Below are positions 46,530 through 58,941 of a DNA stretch of 64,000 nt, one piece after another (the first letter of the stretch is position 1; the number at the start of each line of letters is the position of its first letter). The DNA comes from Nemertoderma westbladi (taxonomy: Eukaryota > Xenacoelomorpha > Nemertodermatida > Nemertodermatidae): positions 1 to 64,000 of the forward strand of contig JAUCBJ010001811.1 in NCBI GenBank assembly GCA_032718475.1. Reading direction: 5' to 3'. Position numbers and translations under genes: made by a program. Under the pieces are notes generated by a model that was given only the letters and a program-made list of their open reading frames with translations, did not search any database and had not been told where the DNA came from.

Positions 46530-47250
46530 TTTACGTTACTGGAACACCGGACAACCACATATTCATCACATAATTCAGTATATCATTACATATCAGGGTT
46601 TCAGGTGGTACTTCATCCTCGTCGGAGGTTGGCGATCCTGTGCCAGTGCCGTCGCCCCCACCATCGAGCATGGGAGCTTAATCTGTCAGTATGGTGTAAT
46701 GCAGTACTAAGGTATAACTGTATAAAGCGGATCAGGCTGGTAACCGGTACTGCTGTACTGTACTCTGTAAGTACTGCACAGTGTGACTTACCGGAACTGC
46801 AATTTGGAACAGAGACAGAGAGGTATCGAGTTATCAATATTTCATTGCAATATTTGTAACAGCAGTTCTTCGTGATTGGGTGGAAAGGTGTAGAGTTATC
46901 ACACACTTTATGAAGAACCCCATGAGCTGTGAGTCTTTGTTACCAAATGTCGGTTCCGTTGTAGAGAACCAACATCTGAGGAAAACGCTGGCCCAGCTGA
47001 ATAATTTTCCAAATCGAAATTTTGTTCGCAGTCACAGTGGTGATTCCGGTTGGATTAAATATGGTTTCATTACAGTCTTCAATCACAGTAAGACACCCAA
47101 TTAGCTTCAGTGCCATTGTGGCCGAGGCATTTTTTGGTAGATGTAGGAGCTTCTTGATAAATGCAAATGGAATTCTGTAAGCGGATCCATTCTGGTATGC
47201 ATTCCAACCACAAAATGGGAGGAGCCAATTTATCACATTGTGGACTAATC
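46530..47250. other. Unassigned sequence; motif-free short open frames
   Basis: A 98-codon minus-strand frame (47236-46940) is open but matches nothing I recognise. The composition is mixed, and this is possibly the remains of another element. Confidence 0.3.
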
Positions 47251-47254
47251 TATC

Positions 47255-47760
47255 CTATAGGGCATACCTACTACTACTACTACTAGGATCGGCATGCTGC
47301 ATTGCAGCTGCATTAAGAATGCTGTGCCGGCTTGTCGACAAAATTGCGCCGCCACAACTCCCTATCACCCATGACCATGCCATAACATTTGCTAGATCAT
47401 CCGCATCTTCAAGGCCAGTGTGCTTTAAGATGCGTCTCAAGAAAGTCATGAGATGTCCACCATGCGTATCCACTCCACGAGGCTGCCAAAGAAAAAGATT
47501 ATGCACTGGCTGGTCCTTACAGCAAAAGCAATGTCCTGCAAAGCGGAGGCGATTTTGTTCTAGTGTCAAGCTTGGGGGAACCAATGAGACACCTCCAATG
47601 TTATATAGTTTCTGGTTGGAGATGTGTGCATTGTACTTGACACAATGAACCCGGCGTAGCATTCTTGTGAGTGTGCCATCCAGAGATTTGGTGTCCTCAG
47701 CAGTTAGAGCCCAGTATGGACTCCCATAGAGGAGTACTGGAACTACGAATGCGATATTCC
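47255..47760 (-). pseudogene. RTE-like LINE 3' end, copy ii, with (TAG)n tail
   Basis: Encodes PVLLYGSPYWALTAEDTKSL, MLRRVHCVKYNAHISNQ and LRFAGHCF, the C-terminal RTE-like region, ending in a trinucleotide tail (CTACTACTACTACTACTAGG at 47269-47288 on the plus strand). It is 5'-truncated near 47760 and has a frameshift near the C-terminus. Confidence 0.8.
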
Positions 47761-47889
47761 AGAGGTTTTGCATCAAGCTAATTTAATCTATCTTTATAGC
47801 TGAGACCAAACATACTTGGAAGATAACGGCTAAAGGAGTGCTGGGTACGTTCAAATATGTTTATATTTTATCAAGATAGGGACACCATA

Positions 47890-48900
47890 TCGAACTGTTA
47901 TGTTCAATTGTAGGCCTGGCGTAGGTACAATACAACCCCCATTGGAAGGCTGCATTTAGGCCTGGCGTAGGTACAATACAACCCCCATTGGAAGGCGGTA
48001 TTACGATGACCAAATGCCCTTCGGATCTGACAGGAGACATTTCTCGCTTTGGCAGATTGCTGAGAAGAAGTTTTGAGTTTATGTTTGACACTGGAGATTG
48101 TCCGAAGCAGCTTTTTTATTGCAGGGATTTCCTTTTGAGAGTTTCGTTTAGACATGGGAATACAGTCTGAAACAATTGAATTTAGTATGAGCTCCAGTGA
48201 TTCAATATTAGTCTGAGGCAAACAATGGATGGAATGCTATGGACCAGTCTCTAGTTATGTTCACAAAGTTCCCATGACCTATATATGGGGAAGCCCTAAA
48301 CAGGTTACAACAAAGTGGTCACTGCGTTTCTCACCAATTACAAAGCGCTCACCAACCGTTGTATCAGAAATTAAGACCCAGGTCACTCGTGAAAGTAAGA
48401 TCTAAGATCCCACCTTCTATGTGAGTCGGTTCCAATACCAGCTGTAAATCGATGAGCGATAGCAGAATATTTGCAGTCATTTGATGGAGCGGGACAGATC
48501 AGTCAACGCATCGAAGATTAAAATCCCCTGTTATGATGACAGGTCGTGTATGCTCTATCGGGTTGAAAATCTCTAAATCTGAAGTAATAGAAAAAATGCT
48601 CTCTGTAGTAGTAATGTTAGGGACATAGACTGTACCAAGGCGAATTTAAGCTTTAAACGCATGTAAGTCAACCCATACAGACTCACTTATATATATCACT
48701 TACTTATATAATAAACACTTTCAATTCAGGGCATGAGTAAATATCATCTGATTCGTCTTCAATAAGATGGGTTTCTGTTCGACATAATATGAAGGGTTTC
48801 CTGTGATCAGGAAATTTAGAGCAGAAAGCTTGTTTCTGATTGAATGGCGATTTATCTTAAAAGTATGATTGGGGTTAAAGTCTATTGTGGAGTTAGTAGG
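47890..48900 (-). pseudogene. Decayed LINE endonuclease region
   Basis: Minus-strand pieces include RTETHLIEDESDD (about 48770), RPVIITGDFNLRCVD (about 48540-48500, the GDFN endonuclease motif) and LEPTHIEGGILDLTFTSD (about 48430-48380), in the right order for an APE endonuclease. A later segment (48221-47904) continues downstream. Many stops. It contains a 45-bp tandem duplication (TAGGCCTGGCGTAGGTACAA... at 47911 and 47956). Confidence 0.6.
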
Positions 48901-50400
48901 GTGGTAACCATTATTAGCAGCATCATTTGGGATATCAATACCAGCACAATTTGTCCTGCATTCTCAGAATGAGTCAGTTTAAATTCTTTTGGAATTAATT
49001 GAGCTGAGTGCATTTGTTTTCAGACCTATTCTAGTGAGTCTCTGTGATTCATAGAAGTGGCTTGGCCTATTCTGGAGTTTTCAGCCAAACCGGATCTAGT
49101 TTGATTCGAGTTGGCTTCCCATGCAGCCTTCCGTCTTATATATGCTTGTTACGCTTGTAGGGTTAAATCACATGATACATATATTTTTTAACAATTTTGC
49201 GAGTTGAACAGGTTTTTCTTGGCTTTGAGGATTGTCTACCTTTATTTTTGCCGAAATAGTGATGGCGAAGGCAAATTTGGGTAATGGCTGGCATCCAACG
49301 GTTATAAGCTAAATCGACTGTGCTGATTCCGAATCCGTCTGATGCCAAGCTCAATTGTGAATTTTGGGGTCCCGTTTCACCATGGCAACAGGGGGTCATT
49401 TGCAAAACACCACTTTCTATTGACTCTACATAATTCTAACCTTGTCCCACCCCCCCTAAACCGGCATCAGAGAATCCATTGAGGTACATTTTATAACCCA
49501 GTTACCATGGCAACTGTTTGAAATACGTCTTCAAATGTCGTTTTTACTCCATATTTAGGTGAATTTTTGCTCATATAGTTACTATCAGTTTAAAAAGAAA
49601 TAAATTTAGGGTCAATTACCTTACATGTTCATAACCCAAGGCAATTATTTACCGACGCAGCAGGTCTTTTCTTATTACCATAGCAACGGGAATTATTTCG
49701 TAATATGTAGAATATCAGTCAGAAACATGTCATATATCGAAAAAATTGTTTTAATTCATGATCAGCATTCCAAAAAAACCATATGTTCATAAAATCAATT
49801 TAATTTTGTGGTGATTTTTCATTAGCATATTTGCACTACGATTATTTTTCGTGCCCCAAAACAAAACATTCACAATTACCAAAAATTTTCTAGAATGTTA
49901 TATTTGAGTTCAATATTTGTGATCAGTGTCCAAAAATACCGCTATATATAGCGCAAAAGAATTAATTGTAGTGAATTATAAAAACATTTGAAAATTTTAG
50001 CACGAAAAATACCTGATATGGATGCCAGAAAGGGACCACATCAAAAAATTAACATTGGTTGCGAGAAAAGGGACGTATGCGTTTTTAATTTTTTGTATAA
50101 ACATTCATAACTTTTTAATAAAAAACGATAAAACTAGTTCGATATTCGGAAAGCCCAGAAAATTCTGCATCTAATATGCTTAAAACGCAAAATCGTCCAT
50201 GTGGTCCCCAGGTCCCTTTTCTCGCAACCAGCCACACTGATAGATAGATAGATTTATTTGTACATTATGTAATAATAAAAACAATAACAAATACACCAAA
50301 CATTAATGTACGGGTATAAAGGTATTGTCCAACATAACATATAGGATTACCCCTAAAGTTTTGCAGCTTATTTCCAAGAGGGTCCTTTATGTTACTTGAC
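48900..50400. other. AT-rich spacer, no supported gene
   Basis: One motif-free 80-codon minus-strand frame (49405-49163). The rest shows nothing recognisable. Confidence 0.35.
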
Positions 50401-50404
50401 ATAC

Positions 50405-50660
50405 TATGTGACATAGAATTTAGGAAAGCAAAGGCTTGGGTAGCTCTATCAAAAATGGATATACCATCTGGAAATCAGATCTCTCCAGGCGCCTGAAGAC
50501 TAAGTTCTTTCGAGCCACAGTGGAAAGTGTATTTTTATACGGGGGTGAGACCTGGACACTGACTAAATCACTTGAACACCGAATTGATGGTTGTTACACA
50601 AGACTAGACTCGCAAGACTCAGGTCAGGTCAGGTATTCTAGGTCATTGATCAAGAAAACT
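50405..50660 (+). pseudogene. RTE-like LINE C-terminal fragment (plus strand)
   Basis: With frame changes it reads KAKAWVALSKMD, LSRRLKTKFFRATVESVFLYGGETWTL and GCYTRL, the typical post-RT segment of RTE-type elements (AW..L...W...L...K..FF.A.VE..LLYG.E.W.L). Only about 80 codons remain. Confidence 0.75.
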
Positions 50661-50689
50661 TGCCACCTCCATGCAGCATAAAGGAGGTG

Positions 50690-52285
50690 CCACCTGTAGC
50701 TGCATAGAGCCTCTTACTAGGGCAAATCTGGTCCTGTAACTAGGACCCCCTTCGTTCTGGGATAAGGACGCCATTGGTCCTGGATTAAGGACCCATATAC
50801 TTGGCTGCAGGGGTATATGGCCTGACCAGGCAGATGGTGATCTACCAATGGCTGGTCAGGAGTAGAGTGTTCTCATGTCCACTCTGAGGGCACTTCACTG
50901 CGACCTGCACCTGGCAGCAAGGGTACAGGGCATGACCCAGCAGATGAGCTGCAACAGCCAATGGTGGGTCCTGTACGCCAGAGTAGATATGGGTGATGGG
51001 CCTCATATCTGACTCCATTGCGACACCCACCCTATGGAATGGCAAACCAGGGTGTGGTATTTGCCCTGAGAGCTGACTCGGCAAAAAAGCACCCCCCAAC
51101 CCCCACTATGGATTACATTAGCAATGCGGAGGTCCGGCCACTAGAGGACAGTGGAATTACCGGACACAATCGGCCTCACAGGCGTCAGTTAACTCCTGAC
51201 CGGCTGCCTGTCTCACCCCCTACTGGAGAGAGAGCAGCCAACAATTCTTTGAGTCCCTTTCCTGATGACCTTTCTGGCCCAAACCCTGGGTCACCAGGGA
51301 GGCCAGATTGTGATGGGGAGAGGGATTCTGGAGTTGGAGGCTACTCTCATGTTCCACCCCGACCAACAAAGCCATTGGTGAATCTGAGGCAAGTCACTAG
51401 ACTAGCCTCAGTAAACACCCTAACACTCGGGTCCCCAATGCGACAAGGTGAGCTGACTGCCTTGGCAGATAAGCTTTCTCTTAGCGCAGTGGGTGTTCAA
51501 GAGCACCGAATGCAGACTGGACAGACTGATGAGGTTCTGATTAAGGACATGGGGGGCGGTTGGCGACTCGCCCTCGCGTCAGCAGATGATAGTGGCAATG
51601 GTGGAATTGGTCTATTGATGAATCCAACTGCACATGCAGCATTGGACAAAATAGACCAAATCTCTAACCGCATCATCCGTTGCCACTTCTCATGTTCTGG
51701 AAGACTGGCTAAGAAGTTTCCTAAGGTGGTTCTGATTGTGTGCTACTCTCCAACTAGTGTTGCCCCTGTAGAGGAGGTGGAAAATTTCTACCACAATCTA
51801 CAAGCAGCAACTGATGGAGTGGATCAGCATGCATTCTTAACATTCCTGGGAGACTTTAATGCAAGTCTGCATCAATCACCTACATCGCCCTGGGTCTATA
51901 GCAATAGTGTTAACCGAAATTCTGTCCATCTTCAGGATTTTATCTCTGGAAATGGATTGTTTTCGGCTGGAACCCAGTTCAAGAAGCGAACTGGAAAGCT
52001 ATGGACTCATAGTGGACCCAGTGGTCACAAGTCCCAGATAGACCATATTCTGTTTCGTAGGAAATACAGGAGCTCTATACAAGACTGTAATGCATTTACA
52101 CTTCGACCCTTCTCCAGTGATCACCGCCTTATTGTGGCCAAGGTAAGACTTAGTCTGCGTGCTAGCAGAACAACGAAATCTGCCTTGCCACGGCATGACT
52201 GGTCCTCTCTGTTGCAACAGCCAAGTGTGAGATCCAGCTTTACACTACAGCTGAGCAACAAGTATGAGGCTCTTGCCTCTGAGGC
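50690..52285 (+). pseudogene. RTE-like LINE 5' region with intact endonuclease domain
   Basis: The frame is open from 51018 with the first ATG at 51039 (MANQGVVFAL). APE endonuclease motifs are in order: SVNTLTLGSP, VGVQEHRMQTG (about 51495), LGDFNAS (about 51847), SQIDHILF (about 52033) and SSDHRLIV (about 52115). It then reads into the start of the linker to RT (HDWSSLLQQP). Upstream 50690-51038 is a C/G-richer leader that may be its 5' UTR. At about 52285 the sequence switches to the inverted 3' end of another LINE copy, so the RT part is missing. The endonuclease itself shows no internal break. Confidence 0.8.
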
Positions 52286-53150
52286 TACTAGGATCGGCAT
52301 GCTGCATTGCAGCTGCATTTTTAAGAATGCTGTGCCGGCTTGTCAACAAAATTGCGCCGCCACAACTCCGTATCACCCATGACATTTGCTAGATCATCCG
52401 CATCTTTAAGGCCAGTGTCCTTTAAGATGCGTCTCAAGAAAGTCATGGGCTGTCCACCATGCTTATTCACTCCATGAGGCTGCCAAAGTACAAGATTATG
52501 CACTGGCTGGTCCTCACGGCGAAAGCAATGTCCTGCAAAGCGGAGGCGATTTTGTTCTAGTGTCAAGCTTGGGGGAACCAATGAGACACCTCCAATGTTA
52601 TATAGTGTCTGGTTGGAGATGTGTGCATTGTACTTGACACAATGTACCCGGCGTAGCATTCTTGTGAATGTGCCATCCAGAGATTTGGTGTCCTCAGCAG
52701 TTAGAGCCCAGCATGGACTCCCGTAGAGGAGTACTGGAACTACTGCTGCTCTAAAGATTCGGACCTTAAGTTTCCGATTAATTCTAGGTGACTTCCAAAT
52801 CCTGGAAAGCCTATTCAAGGCTGCCCATGCCTTTCCCTTACGTATTCGAAGGTCCTCACCTGACTTCCGGATCCATGATCCCAGGTAACAGAAGTCGTCC
52901 ACATGCTCAAGCATACCATCCTTTGAGCTTATGGTCATCCGATCAGAGACTTGCTGAGGACTTTCAAAGTTAACTGTCAGAATTTGGGTCTTTCTGGAGT
53001 TAATAAAAAGACCAACACTAGAAGCAGCATGTTCTAATGAGCTGAGGAGCCGCTGGGCTCCCTCTAATGATTCTGAGAGTACTCCTAAGTCATCAGCAAA
53101 GTCTAGATCAGTTAGGTACTTGGCAGGATTTCCTCGACTTCTTGTAGGCT
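52286..53150 (-). pseudogene. RTE-like LINE 3' half, copy iii
   Basis: The most complete copy of this 3' end. It contains RT catalytic-loop context DFADDLG (about 53100), VDDFCYLGSWIRKSGEDLRI, KAWAALNRLSRIWKSPRI, PVLLYGSPCWALTAED, LRFAGHCFRREDQPVHN, and the C-terminus near WRRNFVDKPAQHS. The 3' UTR ends ATGCAGCTGCAATGCAGCAT and CCGATCCTAGTAG, abutting the plus-strand endonuclease at 52285. One frameshift near 52950. Confidence 0.8.
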
Positions 53151-53159
53151 TCCTAACTA

Positions 53160-54340
53160 ACCTGATTCCTGCCCCCTAATACTACAAAATAGAGACAAAA
53201 TCTGGATCATCAGCCCCCTAATTACTGTACCAGCGATCAGTCTTCCCTCTACACTGCTAGCCCTCCAACCACAACGGTGACCCCCTGCCAGCGTTACTCG
53301 CCTTTGAATCCTCCGCACTCCCTTTGTCGCTACCCCCCGGTGCGCCCGCCGCGCCTACTGGTACCTTAGCCCGCCATCTAATGAGTAGCTACCGTAACGG
53401 CGTATGCAATCATACAGTCTGACAGTCTAAAGAAATCCCGTGGGATTATCGCATCTTAATCACATAGAACCATTAATCAAAGGGTAGAAATCATAGTTCT
53501 GATTGTAATTGGCAGTAATCATTGAGATTAAAGTGAGAAATACAGCAAGAAATAAGCAGAAATTACAAATTTTGCGAATTATTGCAAGAAAACAAATGTA
53601 AATACGGAATACACAGAATTATGCACAAAAACTGAGATTAGTGAGATTATGGATTACACATACCAGAAATACAGCCAATTTATAGGTGATTCCTAAAGGA
53701 TGATGCAATAATCCTCTGATTGGTTCCCCAATCCGCGCTACCATTAGACCAACCTGGAAGCACCTAGGCCAATAAGGAAGCCGGATTGTGAACCAATTCC
53801 TCCTTGGAATCACAAATTATCACCATATATGGCAATTTTGGCGTTGCTTAATTTAGCGGTACTAAAAATACGGTACATGAAATCTAATTTAGCGCAAATA
53901 TAAAAGAACTTAAAACAAATATGGTTAGTCCTATTGAAGCTAATAACAGCAAGCTTATATCAAGGGTTTCATAGGAAACTTGCTACCGTGGAACTATTTA
54001 CTTATATTTTACTACAAAATTACATAGGTAGGACTACATACTGTATAAAATGGATAAATTCAAAAATATGGGCGTTTTATTTTCCTTATCTAAATATAGT
54101 CGCGCGTCTTTATGGCATATCTAAATAATTATACTGTATGACGGCTAATATAGGTACACAACGCCATATATCGTAACACCGCTCCAAGGGAAACAAGCAA
54201 TGTTTCCCTCCAATTGTAGAAGAATATAAGGCGATGTAAACAAAACAAAATAAAATTCACTTTCAAATAATCTAATTAACTTGGTACCATAATAGTTCTA
54301 AATATTTACAAAATATTGCATATATATTGCATAATGGGTT
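53160..54340. other. AT-rich spacer, no gene seen
   Basis: A short GC-rich patch (53215-53400) has no recognisable product; the rest is AT-rich. Confidence 0.35.
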
Positions 54341-54342
54341 TG

Positions 54343-54535
54343 CATACAAATTAAATTTACAAAATATTATCTCTCTCAATGTTTAACGATTATTACATAC
54401 AAATTAAATTTACAAAATATTATCTCTCTCAATGTTTAACGATTATTACATACAAATTAAATTTACAAAAATACTGCTTTCCTTACTACATAATAATTAC
54501 TACATACAAAATTAAATTTACAAAACTATTGCTTT
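54343..54535. repeat. 53-bp tandem duplication plus partial copies
   Basis: CATACAAATTAAATTTACAA...CTCTCTCAATGTTTAACG occurs at 54343 and 54396 with period 53, followed by two degenerate partial units with CATACAAA(A)TTAAATTTACAAAA. Confidence 0.85.
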
Positions 54536-54539
54536 CTAA

Positions 54540-55990
54540 TAAAAAACTTGGCTAGGGCAGGTGAAAGGAGTAAGCCAAACCCGCAGGTTTGTCTCCCCAA
54601 TCACCTCATTCGCCTCTCTCATAATATAAATTCAATGAAAACGACTAGTATATACGAGTCCAGACGAATGTTTACTAAAATTCTACGATATACATCAGAG
54701 CGACGATGATGTATATGTCTAGAGTCGGTCGCTCCGTGATATGATCGCATTATCGACCCACTCCTGGGTTCTTCGGGCTCGCTCCCCTCTTTCGCCCCCT
54801 CCCCAGATACACCAGTATTCCTCCTGTAGACTGCGTTGACGGCGTCCATGAGGCGTCACTCCCTGGAACTGGCGACGATGTTCCCTGGGCTCCGACGGAC
54901 TCCCGGCTGGTACTCCTCCCTCGGCCTCGTCCCAATTGTCGTGTTCCCATGGTCGCCTCCGCCAACTCCTCCTTCTGCAGTTGCACACGCGCCTTTTCGG
55001 CGCTTGTGTCCTTCTGGGCTCCTCCCCGAGGCGCACCCACGAGGCAGACACCTTTCCACCACCCCTGGGGCCAGTCTGACTGATGTTATTATCAGACCGG
55101 GCCGGAGGGTGGCCCGATGCTTCCCGGGTTCAATTTTCAATTCCCCGATCACACCGGCACAGCTCGTTGAACGTGTAGCCAGATGGTTGGCTACTGTCAA
55201 CTTACTGTGGCCTGACTGTACATTGAGCCAACTCAGAGAGTCAACCGGCAGGTGGGCCAGTCGATAGCGATCAAGCACCAAGGTCGCCCTTGGGCCTAAC
55301 CGACGGTCTTGTCCCATGTGGGCTTGCGCTACCCAACATGGAATTTTGACTCGTTTTCACCTGCCTCGCCGGCAGTATTGAAAAAACAATACTGTCTGGC
55401 TCAAAAGCTAAGAACAAGTAACCACTTACCAGTCACTGTACACGTGTACTCAAAAGATGTTCACAATATCAAGTACACAAATTGGACACATACCATGCAC
55501 ACACAGAGGACATAATCGGTAAAGACAAAATCGGGGTCAAAATCGGGAGGGACTAGTTGTATCGACTATAGACATCGCGAAAAGAACATAGCCACATAAT
55601 ATAGCCACATAACATAACAGAACATAGCCACATAGCTACATAATATAGCCATCACCATGGTTTCTAAATGCTATTTTCCAGGCTTCACAACTTTCAAATT
55701 ACTGTATATCTATAGACAAATTCTAGAACGCGTCTATACACAGCGTTTGGAATTGTCTTGGGTTCACTTCTAATTTTTTAAAATTTTTAATTTTCCAAAC
55801 ATTTTTGAAAATAAAATTTTGTTTTGATACCCACCAGACAAATTCTCAATGCAAATCTCCACAATCCCGCTCCTATGCATTTCCCAGTATTTGCATACGA
55901 GGAATGCATACGAAGTGAGTTTGCGTCCAACACTAATTTTGGTTTGAGGCAGGAGACAAATTATAATCTCCTGTCTCGATGCGTGTCTCC
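54540..55990. other. Downstream flank of the BEL element; possible LTR, unresolved
   Basis: A GC-rich stretch (54700-55320) has overlapping open frames on both strands without recognisable domains, and an AT-rich stretch runs from 55500 to 55990. Because the element reads on the minus strand, its 3' LTR should lie here, but the 5' LTR is outside the window, so it cannot be delimited. Confidence 0.35.
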
Positions 55991-56064
55991 TCTAATAACA
56001 TGATATCTTGGACCGGTCTGTCCAAGGTGTGTAAACCATTAGTTTTACACTTCTTTGGGTGCGG

Positions 56065-57261
56065 TCACTTGCACATTATTTTCACAGTGACGGTGCGCAC
56101 TATATTTTGCACGTCTGGGTGTATGTGCAAGATGACTCCAGTCTCCCAATATTTTCTCTTGACAACTGGTTCGGTTATTAATACATAGTCTCCTCTTTGG
56201 AGGCTCCGAACTGATTTGTACCACTTCGATCTGGTGGATATGGTGGGAAGATAATATTCCCGCCAATATTCCCAGAATGTGTACGCCACAAACTGTGTTA
56301 TTTTCCAGCTCTTACGACTATATAGGTCGGCACTAATGGGTTCTGATGCCGGCACAAGAAACGCTGGACTCTGCATTAGCAAATGATTCGGCGTTAATGC
56401 AACACCGTCTGGCAACATAGCTATCAGCCTCGAGTTTAATGTATGCTCGATTTCGATGAAAGCTGTTACCAGCTCATCGTTGGTAAGTTGTTTGTTTACA
56501 GGCGATGTTTTAGCAATGGCCTGCTTTATGGAGCGAACCAAACGCTCCCAACTTCCTCCTCTCCAGGGACTTTCTGGAGTGTTAAATTTCCACTCCACTC
56601 TTTGCGGCAAAAGTGCTGCAGAGATTTCTCTATTCCGCGCCGCCCTATGAGCCGCGTTCAACTCGCTATTCCCTCCGACAAAGTTTGTACACTTGTCTGA
56701 GTAGAACGCCTTTACTATTCCTCTCCTGGCCATAAATATCTTTAAGGCCAGGAGCAGTGATTTGGTCGACATGTCTGCCACATGCTCTATATGTATGGCT
56801 CTACTAGCCATGCATATCAGTAGCAGGCCCCATCGCTTGTGGGTCAGCCGTCCACTCTTTGCCTCAATCGGACCAAAACGGTCCACCCCTGTATTTGTAA
56901 AGGGTGGGTCATATGCCTGCACTCTCGCTTCCGGGAGTTCAGCCATCTCCTGTTCCAATACTCTGGCGTTCACGCTCGTGCAGACCAGACAGGCGTCGTA
57001 CATAGTACCTACTGCCCTTCTTGGCTGCAATAGAATGAATCGCTGTCTCGCTGCCGACAAACAGTGTAACTTTCCCGCGTGATGCAACCTCTTATGTATA
57101 TCCCATAGAATCGCTCTTTGCAATTCTATTGGGTGACTAGGGATTATCACTGGGAACCTAAACTGTGAGTTTATGTCGACAGTCTGGATTCTCGATCTAT
57201 GACATATCAAACCCTTATGGATTAATGGGCTCCATTTTCTAAGGGGTTTATAGAGAACTGG
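56065..57261 (-). pseudogene. BEL/Pao integrase
   Basis: Integrase segment of the polyprotein, in the same frame as RNase H but after a TGA at 57262-57264. It has the zinc-binding H...H/C...C region (KRLHHAG ... CLVC) and the D,D-E core: GVDRFGPI, YSDKCTNFVGG (usual form SDNGTNF, here K-C) and SPWRGGSWERLVRSIK. It ends with the DUF5641-type tail (RSKWYKSVRSLQRGDYVLIT ... HPDVQNIVRTVTV). It integrates the cDNA copy into the genome. All three acidic residues are present; the stop upstream is the main defect. Confidence 0.9.
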
Positions 57262-58941
57262 TCATTGAGCCGATAATACACCTAGATAGAATTCTTTTGG
57301 GAAGGCACACATTTGATAATGCTTCAAATGCTTTAATTCCGCTTGATCAATCTCATCTTCTGTCAGAGGTTGTTTCAATTTCTGAATTCGCTCAATATTA
57401 GTGCTCATTTGTTCTCCTAAATATTCCGAATTTTTTAAACAAAGGTACGAAACGTATCGGCTTAACCACGCAGTTCTTTTACAAATTGTCAGCCAAGAGG
57501 CAGACGAATTTAGTAATTTGTCATAAATACTACATGGCTCTAATGCCAGCGACGGTTGCCTGCTAGCTAATGGAAGTTTCGAATCCAAACCCACAGGTTT
57601 GGAAACCAAAGGCTCCATCTTGTCTGTCATTTTCTGTCCGTCTCTTACTAATTGTGACCCTTGTGTAGTTTGTAAGGGTGGTTTTATGTCATAACTTACC
57701 CTTCCGGATCTAGTAGACACATAAGTCTCTAGGTCTGACAGGTCTCCGGGCTGCTCCAATGACTCTTCAGGCCGCACCAATGACTCTTCAGGCCGCTCCA
57801 ATGACTCTTCAGGCCGCTCCAATGACTCTTCAGGCCGCTCAAATAACTTGAGTTTGGCTTTCGACTTAGACTTGGAGACTTTCTCCACCTTGACTTCTGC
57901 ATCCTCTGGCATCGGATTGGTCACTATCTTCAGTCGCTCTGGCCATTGTTCCTGTGTCCTCGTTAGAAAATCAGGTCCATGCAACCAAAACTCCTGGGAC
58001 TCCTCCTGACAGAATTCCGCCGGCATAGCACCTCTCGAAGTTATGTTGGCTGGGTTTAATACTCCCAGACAATGTCTCCATTGTTCCTTCGTCGAAAAGT
58101 CGACGATCTGAGCGCATCTGTTGGCCACAAATGTCTTTAGTGCAATATTGTCGGCTGCAATGTACACTAACACTAAGGATGCATCCGTCCAATAGAATAA
58201 TGTCAATGTCGTGTCTAACTCCTCTATTATCTGCTTACTTACCTCGACTGAGACTACTGCCACCTGTAACTCTGCACGAGGGACAGTCATGTATTTGACA
58301 GGCATTGCCTTTGATCTAGAAGTCACAAAGGCCGTCTCAAATTTGTCCTGACTTACCTCTCGGCGAAGGTAGGCTACCATACCAAAGCCGGTGTCACTTG
58401 CGTCACTAAATAAGTGCAGCTCAAGATCAGCTGGAAATACCAGCTGATTCGGAAAGTAGGAGCGGGGTACATCTATATTTTTCAATAGATGCAACTCGGC
58501 TTCCCACTCTCTCCACTGCTTTGCATGTATAGGGGATATTGGCTCGTCCCACTCTAGGTCGGACAACCAAATTTTTCTCATACATACTTGTGCCTGTAAT
58601 ATTACCGGGCTGATAAAGTTCATCGGGTCAAATAGTCTACTCATTGTCGATAAGCAGATTCTCTTAGTCAAAACCTTGTCTGAACTACTGGGCTCAAACC
58701 TAACTCTCACCTGAAACTTGTCCGTGTTCGGGTTCCAAGCGAGTCCCAGTACTCGCGCCATGGGGATGGGTTCTACCCCTAATTCTATGTCTCCGCTCCC
58801 GCAATCTTTCACCGGGAACGACTCTAATAGGGCCTCTGAGTTGGTAGTGAACTTGGTCAGAGGAAAACCCCCTGTAGCCAAGCATTCCTGTAGGCCGTGA
58901 GCCACTTCTATGGCTTGTTCTGCTGTGTCCTTGGACACCAA
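57262..58941 (-). pseudogene. BEL/Pao RT C-terminus and RNase H
   Basis: Continues the RT frame after the TGA at 58942-58944 (start VSKDTAEQAIEVAHGLQ). RNase H motifs are LHLFSDASDTGFGMVAY, VPRAELQVAVVSVE and FYWTDASLVLVYI, giving D-E-D. Near 57750-57840 a 21-bp tandem repeat encodes RPEESLE about four times in a charged linker unlike the rest. The frame ends at the TGA of 57262-57264. The domain degrades the RNA strand during reverse transcription. Confidence 0.9.

Noticed and set aside
46940-47236. 98-codon minus-strand frame as a hypothetical gene
   Set aside because: No motif, no neighbouring exon signals, surrounded by LINE debris; kept only as unassigned sequence.
54619-55317. Overlapping Arg/Gly-rich frames as genes
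   Set aside because: GC-rich sequence is open on both strands, with no recognisable motif; it lies where the BEL 3' LTR or flank is expected.
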